A DNA stretch of 64,000 nucleotides from Physcomitrium patens (GCF_000002425.4 NC_037270.1:2641680-2705679); one strand, 5' to 3'; positions 22,154-33,560 are shown, counted from the stretch's first letter. The notes: a model not told the origin generated them from the sequence alone. Numbers and translations: made by a program.

Positions 22154-23906
22154 TGTTGTATTAAGTGCTATCTTACTTGAGAATATACCGGGCGTCTGGC
22201 TTTGGAAGATAAAATAATATTTTGCAAGTATCTGGCTAAGCTAGTGGATTTGAACTATCTAAATACAAACTATTTTGGATTTCAATGTAAAAGCATAATC
22301 CCATTATAAAATGCTTAGAAACACTATTTTTAATAACTTCAAGATATTATAAGCACAAAGTCTTTTATTATTTTTTAGGTTTTATTTTTTATTTTATTTC
22401 ATTTTTATTTTATTTTATTTTATTTTTATTTTATTTTTAATCCTAATCCTAGACAACAAGCATTGGCAAGCTATAATTCTCAATCTGACCATCCAATTGT
22501 TATAAACTTCTATTACTAGTGTCTTTGCAAGCCTTCTAAATGCTCAAGAAGTTTTAATCCAAACTAACTTAGAGGTTGCAAGAAAATGCCGTAAATCCAC
22601 ACTAATGTATCTTGACCGCCACCTAGATGTCCTCAACTTACCATGTAAAAATTCACCTTATTCCAGCCAGTAGATCTCCAGATATTACAGAAATCCTAAA
22701 CAACCTCAATCTGCTAACTCCCAATACCTCTTTACACTAATGGTGAAATATCCTCTATCTATTCCATCAGATTAACACAAACTTTTGCATGCGCTCGGCA
22801 TACTCAACCATCTAGACACCCCTAAATTTCAACCGCAAAAGTTTTTTTAATTTTACAAAATAGTTAAGAGTACTAGCCATTACTTTATTGTAAAAAAAAC
22901 CCAACTCACCAATACAAACACTGACTTTCAGCAATGATTGCAAAAGTCCCCCCAAACCTTATGAAACCCAATTCTATACCTTTTGAAGGAGCTTGAAGTT
23001 AGCTCTTCGACTCCAAAATCCTGATCTCCAAATGCCCCTTTCCTTATCCTCTCTTCTCTTTTAACTCCGTGTGGTCCCCTTTTCTAGTGCCCTGGATTCC
23101 GAATTAGAATGGTCAATGGCACTTTCTCAGAATTCTTGTTTCTAAGAGGATCTTTTCATAGAAAGGATATTCCTCCCAAAACGGCATAGAGAATGGAACA
23201 ACTTGAAATGGAATCAAAGACTCCATATTCGAGACCTCATTGGATTGCCTAACCAAGTCAGGTCTCATATTGGGTAAGATGCCTATACCAAGACCTAGAT
23301 TGGATGTCCCCGTAATTAGGACAAATTGGTCCTTCACATCAGACTCACCCAAATATTGAATTGGTCCTTTCTCCTTTTGCCGACTTTTGGTAAGAATGGC
23401 TTGGAGTCATTCTACCCAATTTATTAGAGAATCTTGAGGACCTTGATTTATTTCCTCAATTTTTTCTTGGCTTTGGATCTGTTGATCCCGTTTATTGAAA
23501 TTGAATGGAGCATTACATTGCTCATAAGTATGTCTCGATTGCTTAGAATTCCTTCACACTGGCATGTAATCATCACTGGCTTTGAGATTGAAACATTCAC
23601 TGGCATAATGACCAACCTATCTACAACGGAAATGACGAAGTGATCTTCCTGCACCTCCATCATGCATATTGGGTCTTTCCACTGGTATATATCTACTAGA
23701 CTTGTTCCATGTAGGATTGAAAAATAATCTTGGTTGTCCTGTTGGTACGGAAGGTACTTGGTTTGATGATGCCAGTGGGGTGACATTAACTGACCCTGAA
23801 TATTGATACTGGAATTGGCCATTGTTTCTAACATCCAAGATGACAAAATATTAATAATATCTTTTTCATTTATATTTTTACCATATAATTGTATTACAAC
23901 ACAACA
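22154..23906 (-). repeat. 5' LTR of G1, with a captured T-family segment
   Basis: Starts TGTTGTATTAAGTGC and ends TTACAACACAACA. At 1753 bp it is about 390 bp longer than the G2 LTRs, mainly because it keeps more of a segment matching T-family gag and pre-protease sequence (23030-23846). A T-rich simple stretch lies at 22375-22440. Four bases after its end, acgg, may be the target duplication. Confidence 0.9.
23030..23846 (-). other. T-family gag/pre-protease segment inside the G1 LTR
   Basis: Minus-strand translation gives SSNQVPSVPTGQPR, VERPNMHDGG and LRHFRCR (23617-23838), matching T2 gag at 16849-17052. Farther on it gives NMRPDLVRQSNEV and IPFQVVPFSMPF (23113-23352), matching T2 at 17317-17589. 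The order is the same as in T2, with internal deletions, so roughly 1.4 kb of T sequence is represented by about 0.8 kb. The segment is in the sense orientation of G1 itself. Shorter versions lie in the LTRs of G2, G5, G6 and G7. Confidence 0.85.
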
Positions 23907-23989
23907 ACGGATTTTCTGTTACAAAAGGAGAAGTCGAGCTAATTGATTGGACCATAGTAAGAAGTAGGAAGGGACTCTTCACAAGCATC

Positions 23990-24211
23990 ATGTTTTTTTT
24001 TGTGGTTAAGGAGAAGATGGCAAACATGGTGTCTAAGAAAGTAAGGATGGAGACCGATTGGAAGGAATGGCAAGAACGGCTACAGGTAGAGGTTGCGTTG
24101 TTGCAGACTAAATTAGCCACATTAGCAAAGAAGGCCAATAATTTAGTGAGGACCAATACACCAGTTCCAGTGACAACAGCTTCTGAGATATACGTAGCTA
24201 CGTCTTTATAA
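23990..24211 (+). CDS. 3' coiled-coil ORF of T3, open
   Basis: A 73-codon open frame; an ATG at 24017 gives MVSKKVRMETDWKEWQERLQ and on to ALLQTKLATLAKKANNL, with Leu/Ala spacing of a coiled coil and a Thr/Val-rich tail. It stands where T2 and T4 have their 3' ORF, just before the polypurine tract, but its residues do not align clearly with theirs. It has no stop, unlike most frames here. No known family was recognised. Confidence 0.5.
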   Translation: MFFFVVKEKMANMVSKKVRMETDWKEWQERLQVEVALLQTKLATLAKKANNLVRTNTPVPVTTASEIYVATSL

Positions 24212-24263
24212 ATTAGGGCTAAATAATGTTTGTGAGGACGCTGCATAATTAAGAGTGGGGTTA

Positions 24264-24835
24264 TGTAGAATAGATAAATAAATTTTGTGGTAAGTTATTG
24301 GTTGGTAATTGACAACCTTGAGAAATAGACTTATGGTTAGGCAATTTACTTGGTAATAGTAGGATGTTAGTGGAACAAATGGTTAAGAATTCAAAGGGTC
24401 ATAACCTTTGAAATCTACTGGCCGACGGATCATCTTTTTGGTAGGATAAATAGATTGAGGAAAGAGAGATTGAGAGCCAAACTATGAGAGTCGTAAGTCG
24501 AGAGCTAGACTATGAGAGTTGTAAGCCGAGAGCCAGACTGTGAGAGTCATAAACCGAGGTAAGCTTGGTGCTACCTCTTTGTTTTCTTTGCTTTTATTAT
24601 TTACTTATGAAGAATTGTGATTGAGAGAAGTATTGTTGAATTGATATTTGTAGAATGGATTATGTATTGAATCAAGATGGAAGTAGTAAGCCTTAGTGTT
24701 TTGAAGTTTAATAATTGATTTTAGATAGCCAGAGTACAGTCAATTGTGACACTAACAGACCCAATTCATATAACCAATCTTTCTCCATGTTCAAATCCAC
24801 GTCTATTAGTTCAATTGCTTTGGTATACCGAAGCT
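24264..24835 (+). repeat. 3' LTR of T3
   Basis: Starts TGTAGAATAGATAAAT after the polypurine tract AAGAGTGGGGTTA. It contains the core GAGGTAAGCTTGGTGCTACC near 24560. The right end near 24835 is an estimate from where similarity to other T LTRs fades. Confidence 0.65.
24472..24555 (+). repeat. 28-bp tandem repeat, three units, in the T3 LTR
   Basis: Three consecutive 28-bp units begin GAGAGCCAAACTATGAGAG, GAGAGCTAGACTATGAGAG and GAGAGCCAGACTGTGAGAG. Other T LTRs have one or two diverged units just upstream of the AAGCTTGGTGC core. Confidence 0.85.
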
Positions 24836-25349
24836 TGAACACAATGAGAACAATAATAACTATTGTAGATTTTTATAAAATTATCAATATTATAAAAATA
24901 AAAAGCTAGAATATTTCTAACTTGAATTATAGAAGCACTAATCCTACACCTACAAAAGAGATCCAAAGTCTATACTAAGAAGTTATCTAATTGAAGAAAG
25001 CAAGTAGATGAATCTCACAAACAAATTCAAGAAGTATCACGTCTATAAATATAAGAGACAAGAATTCATATGCTTAAAATTTTTGATGGTATAAGATTAA
25101 AATTTTAAGGATTTTTGTAATAAATTAAATTCTATTTAAGATCATATTCTTTTCAATATCCTAATGGATTTATTCAAGTTGGATTTATAGGTATATTTTT
25201 ATATGAAAGTTTTTTTTTCAGTTTATACTTTTAATAGAAAAAGATTTATAATTATTCTATAATTTGAATTTATTTTTAAAATTATTTATGGCTATATTTA
25301 GAAAAAGTAATTATAAAAAGATAGCAAAGACTAAGTTCGAATCTATTAT
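24836..25349 (+). pseudogene. S1: decayed chromovirus gag remnant
   Basis: Very AT-rich. Plus-strand frames give a Lys/Gln-rich stretch (KQVDESHKQIQEVSRL) and then KIFDGIRLKF and YPNGFIQVGFI, which align with the S4 Gag pattern KFDGTRSKFRGF...ERYPMESSRVGLVG. No LTR for it was identified, and both ends are approximate. Confidence 0.45.
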
Positions 25350-25918
25350 GGACATCTAATAAATAAATTCTAAAAATATTTTTTAAATATTTTATTAAAT
25401 TCTAAAAGATTTCATAAGATTTTTGAAATATTTCTAAAATATTTTAGAAGATTTTAGATGGTTTTTAGAATATTTTAATAAATTTTAGAAAGATCTAAAA
25501 GAATTAATAAAATTATCTGAGAAGCTTTGTTGAGTTGCTTCATCTTTAAGCAATATATAAACTTCTTAAGAAGCTTTGTAAGTCTGCTTTATTTTCATGT
25601 AACATGAAAACTCCTTGAGAAGCTTCTTAAGATTGCTTTATCTTCAAGTAATATGAAAATCCTTTAAAAAGCTTTCTAAGATTATTTCATCTTTAAATAA
25701 CATAAAACTTTTTAGACAAGCTTCCTAATTTTTAGTATATATTGGAGTCAAAGCTAAAAAGATCCTTAGTCTCAACAATACATTTGTTGAAGCTCTAGCT
25801 CATCTTTGTAAATATTGATCTTATACTTATCTAATTTATTTAAGTTCTTGTTAATTTTTTTATTGAAATTCTTTTATTGAACTTCTTGTTTGGTCTCTTA
25901 TAAAGTATATCTATAAAA
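25350..25918 (+). repeat. 5' LTR of S2
   Basis: Decayed S4-type LTR with repeats related to CTAGAAGCTTCTTAG. It has TATATATT at 25736-25743 and a predicted transcript start AGTCTCAACAA at 25768-25778, 32 nt from the TATA start. The left edge is approximate; the right edge is placed 2 nt before the priming site, as in S4. Confidence 0.65.
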
Positions 25919-25920
25919 AA

Positions 25921-25931
25921 TTATCAAGACT
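25921..25931 (+). promoter_or_regulatory. Putative self-priming site of S2
   Basis: TTATCAAGACT lies 2 nt after the LTR end. It corresponds to TTGTCGAGACT in S4 after two transitions and is still partly complementary to AGTCTCAACAA at 25768. Confidence 0.6.
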
Positions 25932-26059
25932 AACTTCTTATTAATATTAGAGCTTTATCTTTCTTGATAGAGAGTAGATTATCTTTCTTCTTGAAGACAT
26001 CTAACTACTTTAGAGGTTGTGGAGTACCCTCTTTTAAACTAATATTATTTAATAACTTC

Positions 26060-26929
26060 TTTTTTTTCTTTTAAGATAGTTAGAGATGAAGATGTCAGTA
26101 TGGTTGAGTCTTTTGAGTCCAAGTTAGATATTATAAATAGAATAAATTCTTTAGCTTATAGAAGAGCTGAAATTGAAGATTTTTTTGTAAGATTTTATAG
26201 TAATATAAGATCTAGAGCAGGTGAGTGTATGATGCAACTACTTTCTTAGCCTATTATATCCAAGGATATAATAGCAATTATATTTCAATAAGAAAATTCA
26301 CCTATTCAATAACGAAAAGAGCCTTAGATTAATCTTTTAAAAAAATTTGATAACACAAGCTTGAAATTTCAAGGACTTATTAATCAAATTTGATTGATAA
26401 TTTTTTCACAACTTAAGCACTATTCGACAAAAGAGTCACGAGTTGATTTAGTTGAAACCTTACTTGTAAGACAAGCCTTATCTTTATTCGCTTTTTTATT
26501 TGACAAGAGATCTTCAATCTTGAGGAACTTTGAAGATTTCTTAGAAGCATTTGGAAAGGCATTTGAAAAAATGATAAGGCTCAATGGACAACAACAAATA
26601 TTCATTCATTACTTTAAGAATCATATTCTATATTAATTTATGTATCTAATTTTAGACAATTGACTTGTGATATCAATTAGAATGAACAAGCTTTTATAAG
26701 TCAATTCTATTAGAAACTAAAGAATGATATGAAAGGCACATTACAATAAAGGTCTTATTTTTTATAATAAGGGCTTTGTGAAGATGGTTAAAAAAAATAC
26801 TATTTTTTATTTATGCAATTTCAACTCATGAAGAAGCAAGCTTGCTAGTAGCTATCCTAGAGTAATATAAAGAATTTTAAAATATCTTTAAAAAAAAGAA
26901 TGTAAACATATTACCACAATATTGACCCT
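26060..26929 (+). pseudogene. gag: gag and pre-RT remnant of S2
   Basis: Matches S4 Gag: LVETLLVRQALSLFA and NFEDFLEAFGKAFEK at 26394-26636, then FRQLTCDINWNEQAFISQFY in another frame. From 26815 it jumps to a piece like EQYKDFKDVFQKKNADMLPE of S4. Stops and frameshifts are frequent. Confidence 0.65.
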
Positions 26930-28333
26930 TATTGTATTATATACTTTATTGCTTTAGAATGCACCAAGTACCTAGCTATGAAATATAAGTAGAAATATAA
27001 CAACAATCCTATCAAATATAATTAAATCTTAAATCAAATTTAAATAAACCTTAATAATTCTAATCAAACTTTGATCAATTTAAAATAAATTTCAAAGAAA
27101 TTATAAAGAAATGTAATGAATTTTTAAATTAATTTTAAAGAAAAATAATAATAAAAAATTAAAAAATATAAAAATAAATCTTTAAAGAAATTATAATAAT
27201 CTTAAAGAAATATAAAAAATAAAATTTTTTAAAGAAATAATAAAGAATTCTAAAAAATTACTAAGAATAGAAATCTAAATTAAATCTTAATCATCTTTTA
27301 TATTAAATTTTAATTAAAATCCTATTTGAATCTTAATCAAATTTTAGGTTAAATCCTAATAAAATCCAAAATATTAAATAAATTTTAGAAAAATCTTAAT
27401 TATTTTTTAAAAAAGTTCTAAACCAAATCTCAAGCAAATCCTAATCTTGACTAAATATTAGACCAAATCCTAAGTCCTAATCAAACTCAAGATAGATCCG
27501 AAATCAATCTCTATAGCAAAATAGAACCTCAACAACTAATGATCAAATCATTGATATCAATTCAAAATTTGTACAATTCTGAATATCTTAGTTAGAAATA
27601 AGCACATGAAAGATGAAATTGATTGCACTTACCAAATGATAGAAATACTAGATAATCCAATCAAATGTTGGGCAGCCTCCTATTTCAACTTAAATAATTA
27701 ATTTCTAACACTAATACTTCTTTCTTAAAGCGCTTAATTCTTCTCAAATTTATTCTAAATATTAAATATTAAGTCTAGTATCCATAAAAAAAATTCACTT
27801 CAACCTAATTAAAAGATTGCTAAAGATCTTAGAAACACTTATTGATGTTCAAATTCCAATTTTTAAGACCTCAACATGCAAAAACCTTCACAAACTTTGA
27901 CCTAATAATTTGATTAATCTCAAAATGTGCATACATATTTATAACTAGCATATCAATACATTGTCCAAATATCACTTGTATTCATAATACAAAATTCAAA
28001 GAATTTTAAAATTTATAAACATATTTTTATTTTCAAAATCTAAACTAGTTGAAAACATCATTAATTTTAAAAATCCTTCAAAAACTTAATATTAATTTAA
28101 TTGATATAAAATCAATGCTTAAAATTCTCTTCTTAAGTTTGTTTTCAAATCTTACTCTCTGATCTATCAAAGAATCTTGAAGTTGCCATATGGACATAGT
28201 TTTAAGCTTTATAGTCTCTTTTTAACCTAAATTAGTGATTGATCCTCTTTGGATATCAATTTTTGATAATTTTAAGGTAAATTTTTTAGGCATGATTTTA
28301 TAAGCAATATTATAATTGTATTAGTACACAACA
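26930..28333 (-). repeat. 3' LTR of G3
   Basis: Starts TATTGTATTATATAC (TG to TA) and ends GTACACAACA, followed by the tccatc that also follows the G2 LTR. Positions 27280-27520 hold many AATCCTAAT/AAATCTTAAT units, the reverse complement of the repeat-rich part of the G4 LTR. It lacks the T-derived segment. The left flank ccct does not contain CG. Confidence 0.7.
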
Positions 28334-28497
28334 TCCATCTCTTCTAAATTTGTGTATCTTTTGATATACACCAAATAATCCAAATCTTATTTGATTCATA
28401 TTATATTCTCTATGTCTTCATCCAAATCTTTTTCAAAAATTTTGTTATGTAAGTCAAAAATATCTTCTTATTTTGAAAGATATATATCTTTAATAAG

Positions 28498-28540
<43 letters not shown>

Positions 28541-28687
28541 TTTGAATATCTTTACTCATTTTCTTAAAGTTGGTATTTTTAACCTTATTCCATCTAGATC
28601 TTATAATGAAAAAATTATATTATTATATATAATTCTTACGACATATGGTTTAAACTATTATTAAAAAAACTTTCTTAAAGTACTATG
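28334..28687 (-). pseudogene. Integrase C-terminus of G3
   Basis: Aligned at DNA level with G2 7810-8130, including the stretch acgacatatggtttaaac (G2: acaacatatggtccaaac). An AT dinucleotide run of about 30 bp lies at 28507-28536. It is cut at 28687 by S3; the sequence continues at 52494. Confidence 0.65.
28683..28687. other. Target site duplication ctatg of S3 (left copy)
   Basis: ctatg lies before the S3 LTR at 28688 and again at 52489-52493. In G2 the uninterrupted sequence reads aagtactatgttgattat, matching the rejoined G3 flanks. Confidence 0.92.
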
Positions 28688-29243
28688 TGTCAAGGACAAG
28701 AATATGATAAAAATAAATAAATAAGTGAGACTTCTCTCAAAGAAAGATGACAAAATAGAAATAACTTGATATGTATATTAAGAAAGAAACTGGAATGGCT
28801 ATTGCCAAAAGCCAAGAAAACTAGAGACCCTTGAAACTAGACTGGAAGTAAGAAAAGAGTTGACAAGAGTGAAGAAGGCTTCATTCTTGTCTCTATATAT
28901 ACTATCTAACTAGGAGTTATATGGCGATGTTATATAAGACCTCTAATATGTGTTGACTTTGTAGGATACATGCCTTCACTTACAAGGCAAGTTTTTCTAC
29001 ATGTGAGCCACATAGTTAGCTTGGTCTTCAAACTAACAACATGTGTGGTACATGGCTAACTTGTTGACCACGTTTTTAATCCAAAAAATCAATTAAAGAC
29101 ACCTACAATGTTAAAGCAGTGTCTATGAAGCTTCTAAAAAGCTTTTATAGCAAATATTATAAAATTAATTTAATTTTTTATTTTTAATTATTTCTATCTA
29201 TTTATACATGTAATTATTGGCTTACATGCATATGTCTGTGACA
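28688..29243 (-). repeat. 3' LTR of S3
   Basis: 556 bp, closely matching 51932-52488. On the minus strand it starts TGTCACAGACATATGC and ends CTTGTCCTTGACA. TATATATA is at 28894-28901, and the predicted transcript start ACTCTTGTCAA corresponds to plus positions 28860-28870, 31 nt from the TATA start. A purine tract (AAGGAGGGGAAG on the minus strand) adjoins it at 29244-29258. Confidence 0.92.
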
Positions 29244-29341
29244 CTTCCCCTCCTTCTAGAGACGAATTCTACGAAGAGCGGTCATCATATGTTGAAAAAA
29301 TCTATGATGCAATGAATTATATTTGCCACATACTTTGATCT

Positions 29342-29707
29342 TTATTCTCTTCGAAGATGATTGATAGGGTTTTTCAACCATTGGTAGTGTCCTATACTAG
29401 GGTGAGAAGTCCACCCAGTTATTTGATTATTGTTGAGGCCTTTATAACTTCCTTTGAATAAAACATTTGAAACACCGTTGAAAGTTGTTCCTATCTCTAG
29501 TAAAATTACCAAACATTGGGAGTTCCTTCCAAGGTCATGATACCAAACGTGTTGCATCTCACCATCTATTCAAAGAAGAACATGTCATTCTTGAAGATCT
29601 TCATCTCGATTCCGTCGTCTTGAAGGTTGTGACAATTATAATGTTTTGTTCGGAAAGTCAACAAATAAAGGCTCTTGAGTCAAATCCATTGGTTATTGAT
29701 TCTCCAT
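29342..29707 (-). pseudogene. 3' accessory ORF of S3
   Basis: ATG at 29705-29707 opens a 121-codon frame with four internal stops, ending LKNPINHLRRE and TAA. Conserved parts are SRRRNRDEDLQE and SIGHYQWLKNPINHL; the latter matches VGHYHWLQGPMNHM in S4 and the former matches NRDEDLQE in S5. The ORF is separate from pol and lies between chromodomain and polypurine tract. I recognise no domain. Conservation in three copies argues that it was once translated. Confidence 0.7.
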
Positions 29708-29845
29708 CTCCTCGGCATCACAACTACAAAAAAGCTACAAACAAGAATTGAAAGTAGAATGTTATCTTGCTTAGATCTTGTTTCTTTTATAAGCAAGGTT
29801 TTCATCTTGATTTTGATGGATGTCATCAATAAAAAGCCTCCATTG

Positions 29846-29850
29846 CCTTT
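29846..29850. other. Target site duplication of T4 (left copy)
   Basis: ccttt before the T4 5' LTR and tcttt at 35164-35168 after its 3' LTR, differing by one C-to-T change. Confidence 0.75.
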
Positions 29851-30640
29851 TGTAGAATAGATATTAATTTGTTTTTGAAAGACATTGATAAAATATATTA
29901 ATAATCCATATAATAGGAAATTCAAGAGGACAGATGAGTGAATTAGTTATTAAAAGTGGTTAATTACAGAATTACAGTTAAAATCTGGAGAATGAGGGAA
30001 AAGTATATAGGAGTTGTAGAAGTTAATTAAGGGCCAAACTGTGATAGTCATGAGTTGAGGGCCATCGCTATGATAGTGAGAGCCGGAGTAAGCTTGGTGC
30101 TACCTCTTTTATTTTATTTGTTATTTTCTTTGAATAAGAGGATTGAGAGTTTTTGAATATTGTGAAATGAATTATAGAATGGAAATGTGATTGGTATTAT
30201 TTGAGAAGTAGAAAGATTGAATGCTGAAATGTGATTGTAGTTCAACAGAGAGAATGAGTCTGTATTTGTATGAAACAGCGTAATATGAATGATAGTTTTG
30301 TGTGAAGAATTCGAGTAATTGGAATGAGGGTAATTGTGTGCTGAAAGCTGTGAGGGCACAGTATTACAATTGGAGATTATGAGGGTGAATATATTGGTAG
30401 AAATAACAGTTATTGGTATGACTGAATTGCTGTAAGGAAGAGACCGATAAGGTAAAAGAGGAGATTATAGTTTCCTTCTGTATTTACATATTGGAAATAG
30501 AGATGATACATTCAGGAGGTAATTGATTGTATGACCCTAACGTGAACCCTTAAGCAAATAATCATTCTCCATATTCGAATCTCCCTATACGGAATTATTC
30601 CCATTAGATTAATTTGGAATAAGTAAAACGACCAATCACA
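29851..30640 (+). repeat. 5' LTR of T4
   Basis: 790 bp from TGTAGAATAGATATTAA to GACCAATCACA. It contains the core GGAGTAAGCTTGGTGCTACC near 30086. It aligns with 34521-35163 apart from a deletion of about 200 bp in the latter. Confidence 0.93.
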
Positions 30641-30643
30641 TTT

Positions 30644-30661
30644 TGGCGCCGTTGCCGAAGA
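30644..30661 (+). promoter_or_regulatory. Primer binding site of T4 (tRNA-Asp)
   Basis: TGGCGCCGTTGCCGAAGA: its first 14 bases complement the 3' end of plant tRNA-Asp, the primer used by many Tat and Athila elements. It lies three bases after the LTR. Confidence 0.92.
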
Positions 30662-30753
30662 GTGATAAAAGCTTTGAATATTAGAAATTAATTACCAAAC
30701 GTGTGAAAAAATTAGCAATGGAAGATGATTTCAGTAGTGTTTGAAGAAAGAGT

Positions 30754-32310
30754 ATGGTTATTAAGAATGAAAATTTAACAGCAAAGAGAATAAAGCAATC
30801 AAAGGAAAGAACAAAGTGATCGCAAGCAAGAAATTTGTTGCATAATGAGCAAGATTACAAATTAAAAAAGAAGCATCGATAAAGTTGGATTAAGCCGTGG
30901 TTGCATGCCTGTCGATATATTCGATCATAACCAAAAGACGATCGACCTCTAATATTTCAAAAATACATACCATTAAAGAAATTACCAAAAATACTCATGG
31001 GGAGCGCTGCTAATAGTCTAGCATACCTCTCGAAGCCGTTAATAGAAAATAAGGAAGGCACAGAGGAATTAGATACCCCACTGGGTATTTTTCCAATTGA
31101 AAATACGTCCGATTCTAACAAGACTGGTTCTGAAGATCGGCATAAATCACTTGCCAATAAAGATCAATTCAGAGTATATCAAAACCTGTCATTTTTACCT
31201 GATATTCAACCAGTAAAATTATTTGGGGATAATATTAGTCAATCAAAAAGGCCTGGAAGTCCAAAAAAGACTTTTGCGGGAGACAATTTTTATTTTAATA
31301 AGGAATTGAGCCAAACATCGGCAATTTTATGACGTCCAGAGGACTAGCAATTCCAATTGCAGTTCAAATGGGTGTAGTGGACGATCGAATGACTAGCGTT
31401 GTGCCATTACCTACTTTTTGGGATTTACCCAGTGCGGATTCCGATTAATATTTGTCTCAATTCTTGACGGCGTGTGTAGCCAATAATGGAAGAACTGAAG
31501 ATATTTGGTTAAAATGGGTGCCAACGACATTGAAAGATACAGCATTTGAATGATATAACTGCCAACCTGTGGAAAAATTTATCAATTGGGAGGCATTGAA
31601 AAATATATTTTTAGCCCATTTTCAACCAATTGGTTTTGAAGAACATCTTAGAAAAAAATTAATGAACAGCAAAATGGTACCAAGGGAAGCGGTACAGTCA
31701 TATTATGGTCGTGTAGGAGATATACTTCAAAAATGGCCAAATAACCAAATGCCAAAATCATTTGTGTTGTCCATATTGGTTAATGGACTACACCTACCAA
31801 AATTAAAGATGTTTGTAAAGGAGGCCCAATCAGCTACTATAGTATCATCTCTTGAGCGAGCGAAAGTACGGGAGGAATGTCACTATGACCAAAACTTAAC
31901 AGTTGGAGCCACGATGATTCCATCTCAAGGAGATTATCAAATGACAAATTGGAATGAGGCATCGGAAAGTTATCTGAGAAGGAATGATTATGGTACAATT
32001 CCACAAGGAATAGTACATGCCGTTCCATTGCAAGCTGTACCACCATCATCATCACATTTGTATGCGCCTTATCTAGCATATCAAAAACCGATACCTACAA
32101 AGGAATTGCCAAATACATTGGTATCAAGGGATCCCAATGAGTCATTGCTGTTAACATTGACAAAAAAAAATGGATGAATTGGATGTGAATCTGGCCAAAA
32201 ATAAAGAAAAAAGGCATAAACCAACCAATATGCGTCCCAATGTCTGGTGCAGTAATTGTAAGGGACAAGGTCATTTGGTAACAGAATGTCCTTCACTTCT
32301 CCAAATGACT
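30754..32310 (+). pseudogene. gag: gag of T4
   Basis: ATG at 30754 starts MVIKNENLTAKRIKQSKER, a basic leader shared with T5. The region 30997-31332 has KPLIENKEGTEELDTPLGIF. The core at 31569-32177 has ALKNIFLAHFQPIGFEEHL and PREAVQSYYGRVGDILQKW. A good zinc knuckle CSNCKGQGHLVTEC lies at about 32250-32291. Frames shift near 31350 and 32170; several stops are C-to-T products. It is the best-preserved T gag in the window. Confidence 0.88.
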
Positions 32311-32315
32311 ATACA

Positions 32316-33560
32316 ATGTATCTCAATATTGAGACCTCAATAGACTGAGGAACCTAATTTGGTTCCACATACCGATTGGTCGGGACCATCCAATCAAGGT
32401 CCTATTATAGACTTCATATCCAGTATGAGACTTGAGTCGGTGGCACAATCCAATGAGGTCCCAATTACGGAGGCTTTGGTTCCGTTCCAATCAGTTCCGA
32501 TCTCTACGCAATTTCGAGAACCATCCTATCTATTGAAAGATTCTCTCAGGGGCAAAAATTTCAAGGAAGCCCCGGCTGCTGTTCCAATTTCGAGTATAAG
32601 GCGAAAGAATATCTAACCTCACGGAGTTAAACTCAAACCAATGAAATGCAAAAGAGCATTGGAAATTACTCTCAATATGGAACCCTACGACATTCTGAGG
32701 GATTTGGATGTTATTCAACCTTTAATTATAATGAAGTAACTTTTGGCTGTAGCACCGGAATGTCGATCTACATTAAATTCAGTGCTAATACAATGAAGCT
32801 CCTACACTAAAGAAATTCATGAAGTTAGCTTAAATCCAGATCTAGGAGCACCAACAATCGATGTATCAATCGATGGCATTTTAATTCTAGGGGTACAAGT
32901 TGATGGTGGCTCTAGTGTAAATTTAATAAACGCGGATATAATAGAAGACTTGGATCTAAAGCAATGGCTACCTACGACATTGGTCATGCGAATGGCAGAT
33001 CATAGTCGAGTAAAGCCAATGGAAATCTTACAAAATATTGCCACTAAAATTATGGGATTGACATACAAAATCAATTATATTGTATTCTGATTACAGAGTT
33101 TTATATTATTGTATCCTATTTTATTAGACAGACTTTGGCTTTATCAAGCCAAAGCTAAGAATGATTAGGGCCGAGGCACATTGACAATTGGAAAAGGCCG
33201 AGACCAGATTATTTTACAGATGTATCCGATATAATATCATGGAGAATCTCAATTGACAAAATCAGAATTTACATTGGACAACGGGAGTCAATCGATTGAG
33301 GAAGATGCCGATGCTATAGGTCACCATAATTTGAGGTAGGACAAAACACTTCAACAGCAAAGGCAGGAGTCTGCCAATGTAGAAGCCCCTGCAAATATTT
33401 ACTTCATCAGGAGGATGCGACTAACTCGGATCATGCTATTGCCGAATGGATGAATAATTTTGCAGTCAATAGAGTCAGTACATTTGAACCAAATTTGGGT
33501 GGTTTCCATATGTCGGATAATATAAGATATTGAGATCAGGAGAAGACAATTAAATCAGAG
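32316..33560 (+). pseudogene. Pre-protease region and protease of T4
   Basis: 32316-32616 encodes MRLESVAQSNEVPITEALVP, the text shared with G-family LTRs. The protease active site VDGGSSVNLIN has its Asp at 32902-32904. Relics of LLGRPWLYQAK and RGTLTIGKG follow near 33120-33190. It is interrupted by many stops. Confidence 0.8.

Larger units (their letters stand above)
1726..23906 (-). mobile_element. G1: G-family gypsy element, split by T1 and T2
   Basis: An old minus-strand element. Its 5' LTR is at 22154-23906, gag at 20332-22084, protease at 4799-5425 and RT-RNase H-integrase at 1726-4780. T2 (5431-20326) interrupts it between gag and protease, and removing T2 restores collinearity with the homologous part of G2. 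T1 interrupts the integrase end, so the 3' LTR is outside the window. The base following the 5' LTR starts acgg (23907-23910), a candidate 4-bp target duplication. Many stops have accumulated, more than in G2. Confidence 0.88.
23907..24835 (+). mobile_element. T3: 3' end of a Tat-like element, target of G1
   Basis: Plus-strand remnant to the right of G1: a 3' coiled-coil ORF, the conserved GAGGACGCTGCATAAT motif, a polypurine tract at 24251-24263 and an LTR starting at 24264. Everything upstream lies on the far side of G1, outside the window. The right end of the LTR is approximate. Confidence 0.75.
25350..26929 (+). mobile_element. S2: decayed chromovirus, cut by G3
   Basis: Plus-strand relative of S4: 5' LTR about 25350-25918, self-priming site 25921-25931, gag and a short pre-RT piece up to 26929, where the LTR of G3 begins. 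Part of gag, the protease and most of the pre-RT region are deleted near 26790. Confidence 0.7.

Noticed and set aside
24472-24555. CRISPR-like array
   Set aside because: Repeats are contiguous without spacers, and the context is a plant LTR.
28507-28536. AT dinucleotide run
   Set aside because: An ordinary microsatellite inside decayed integrase sequence; no sign of function.
29485-29751. 88-codon plus-strand ORF
   Set aside because: It is the antisense shadow of the S3 3' ORF, whose sense frame is supported by S4 and S5 homologues.
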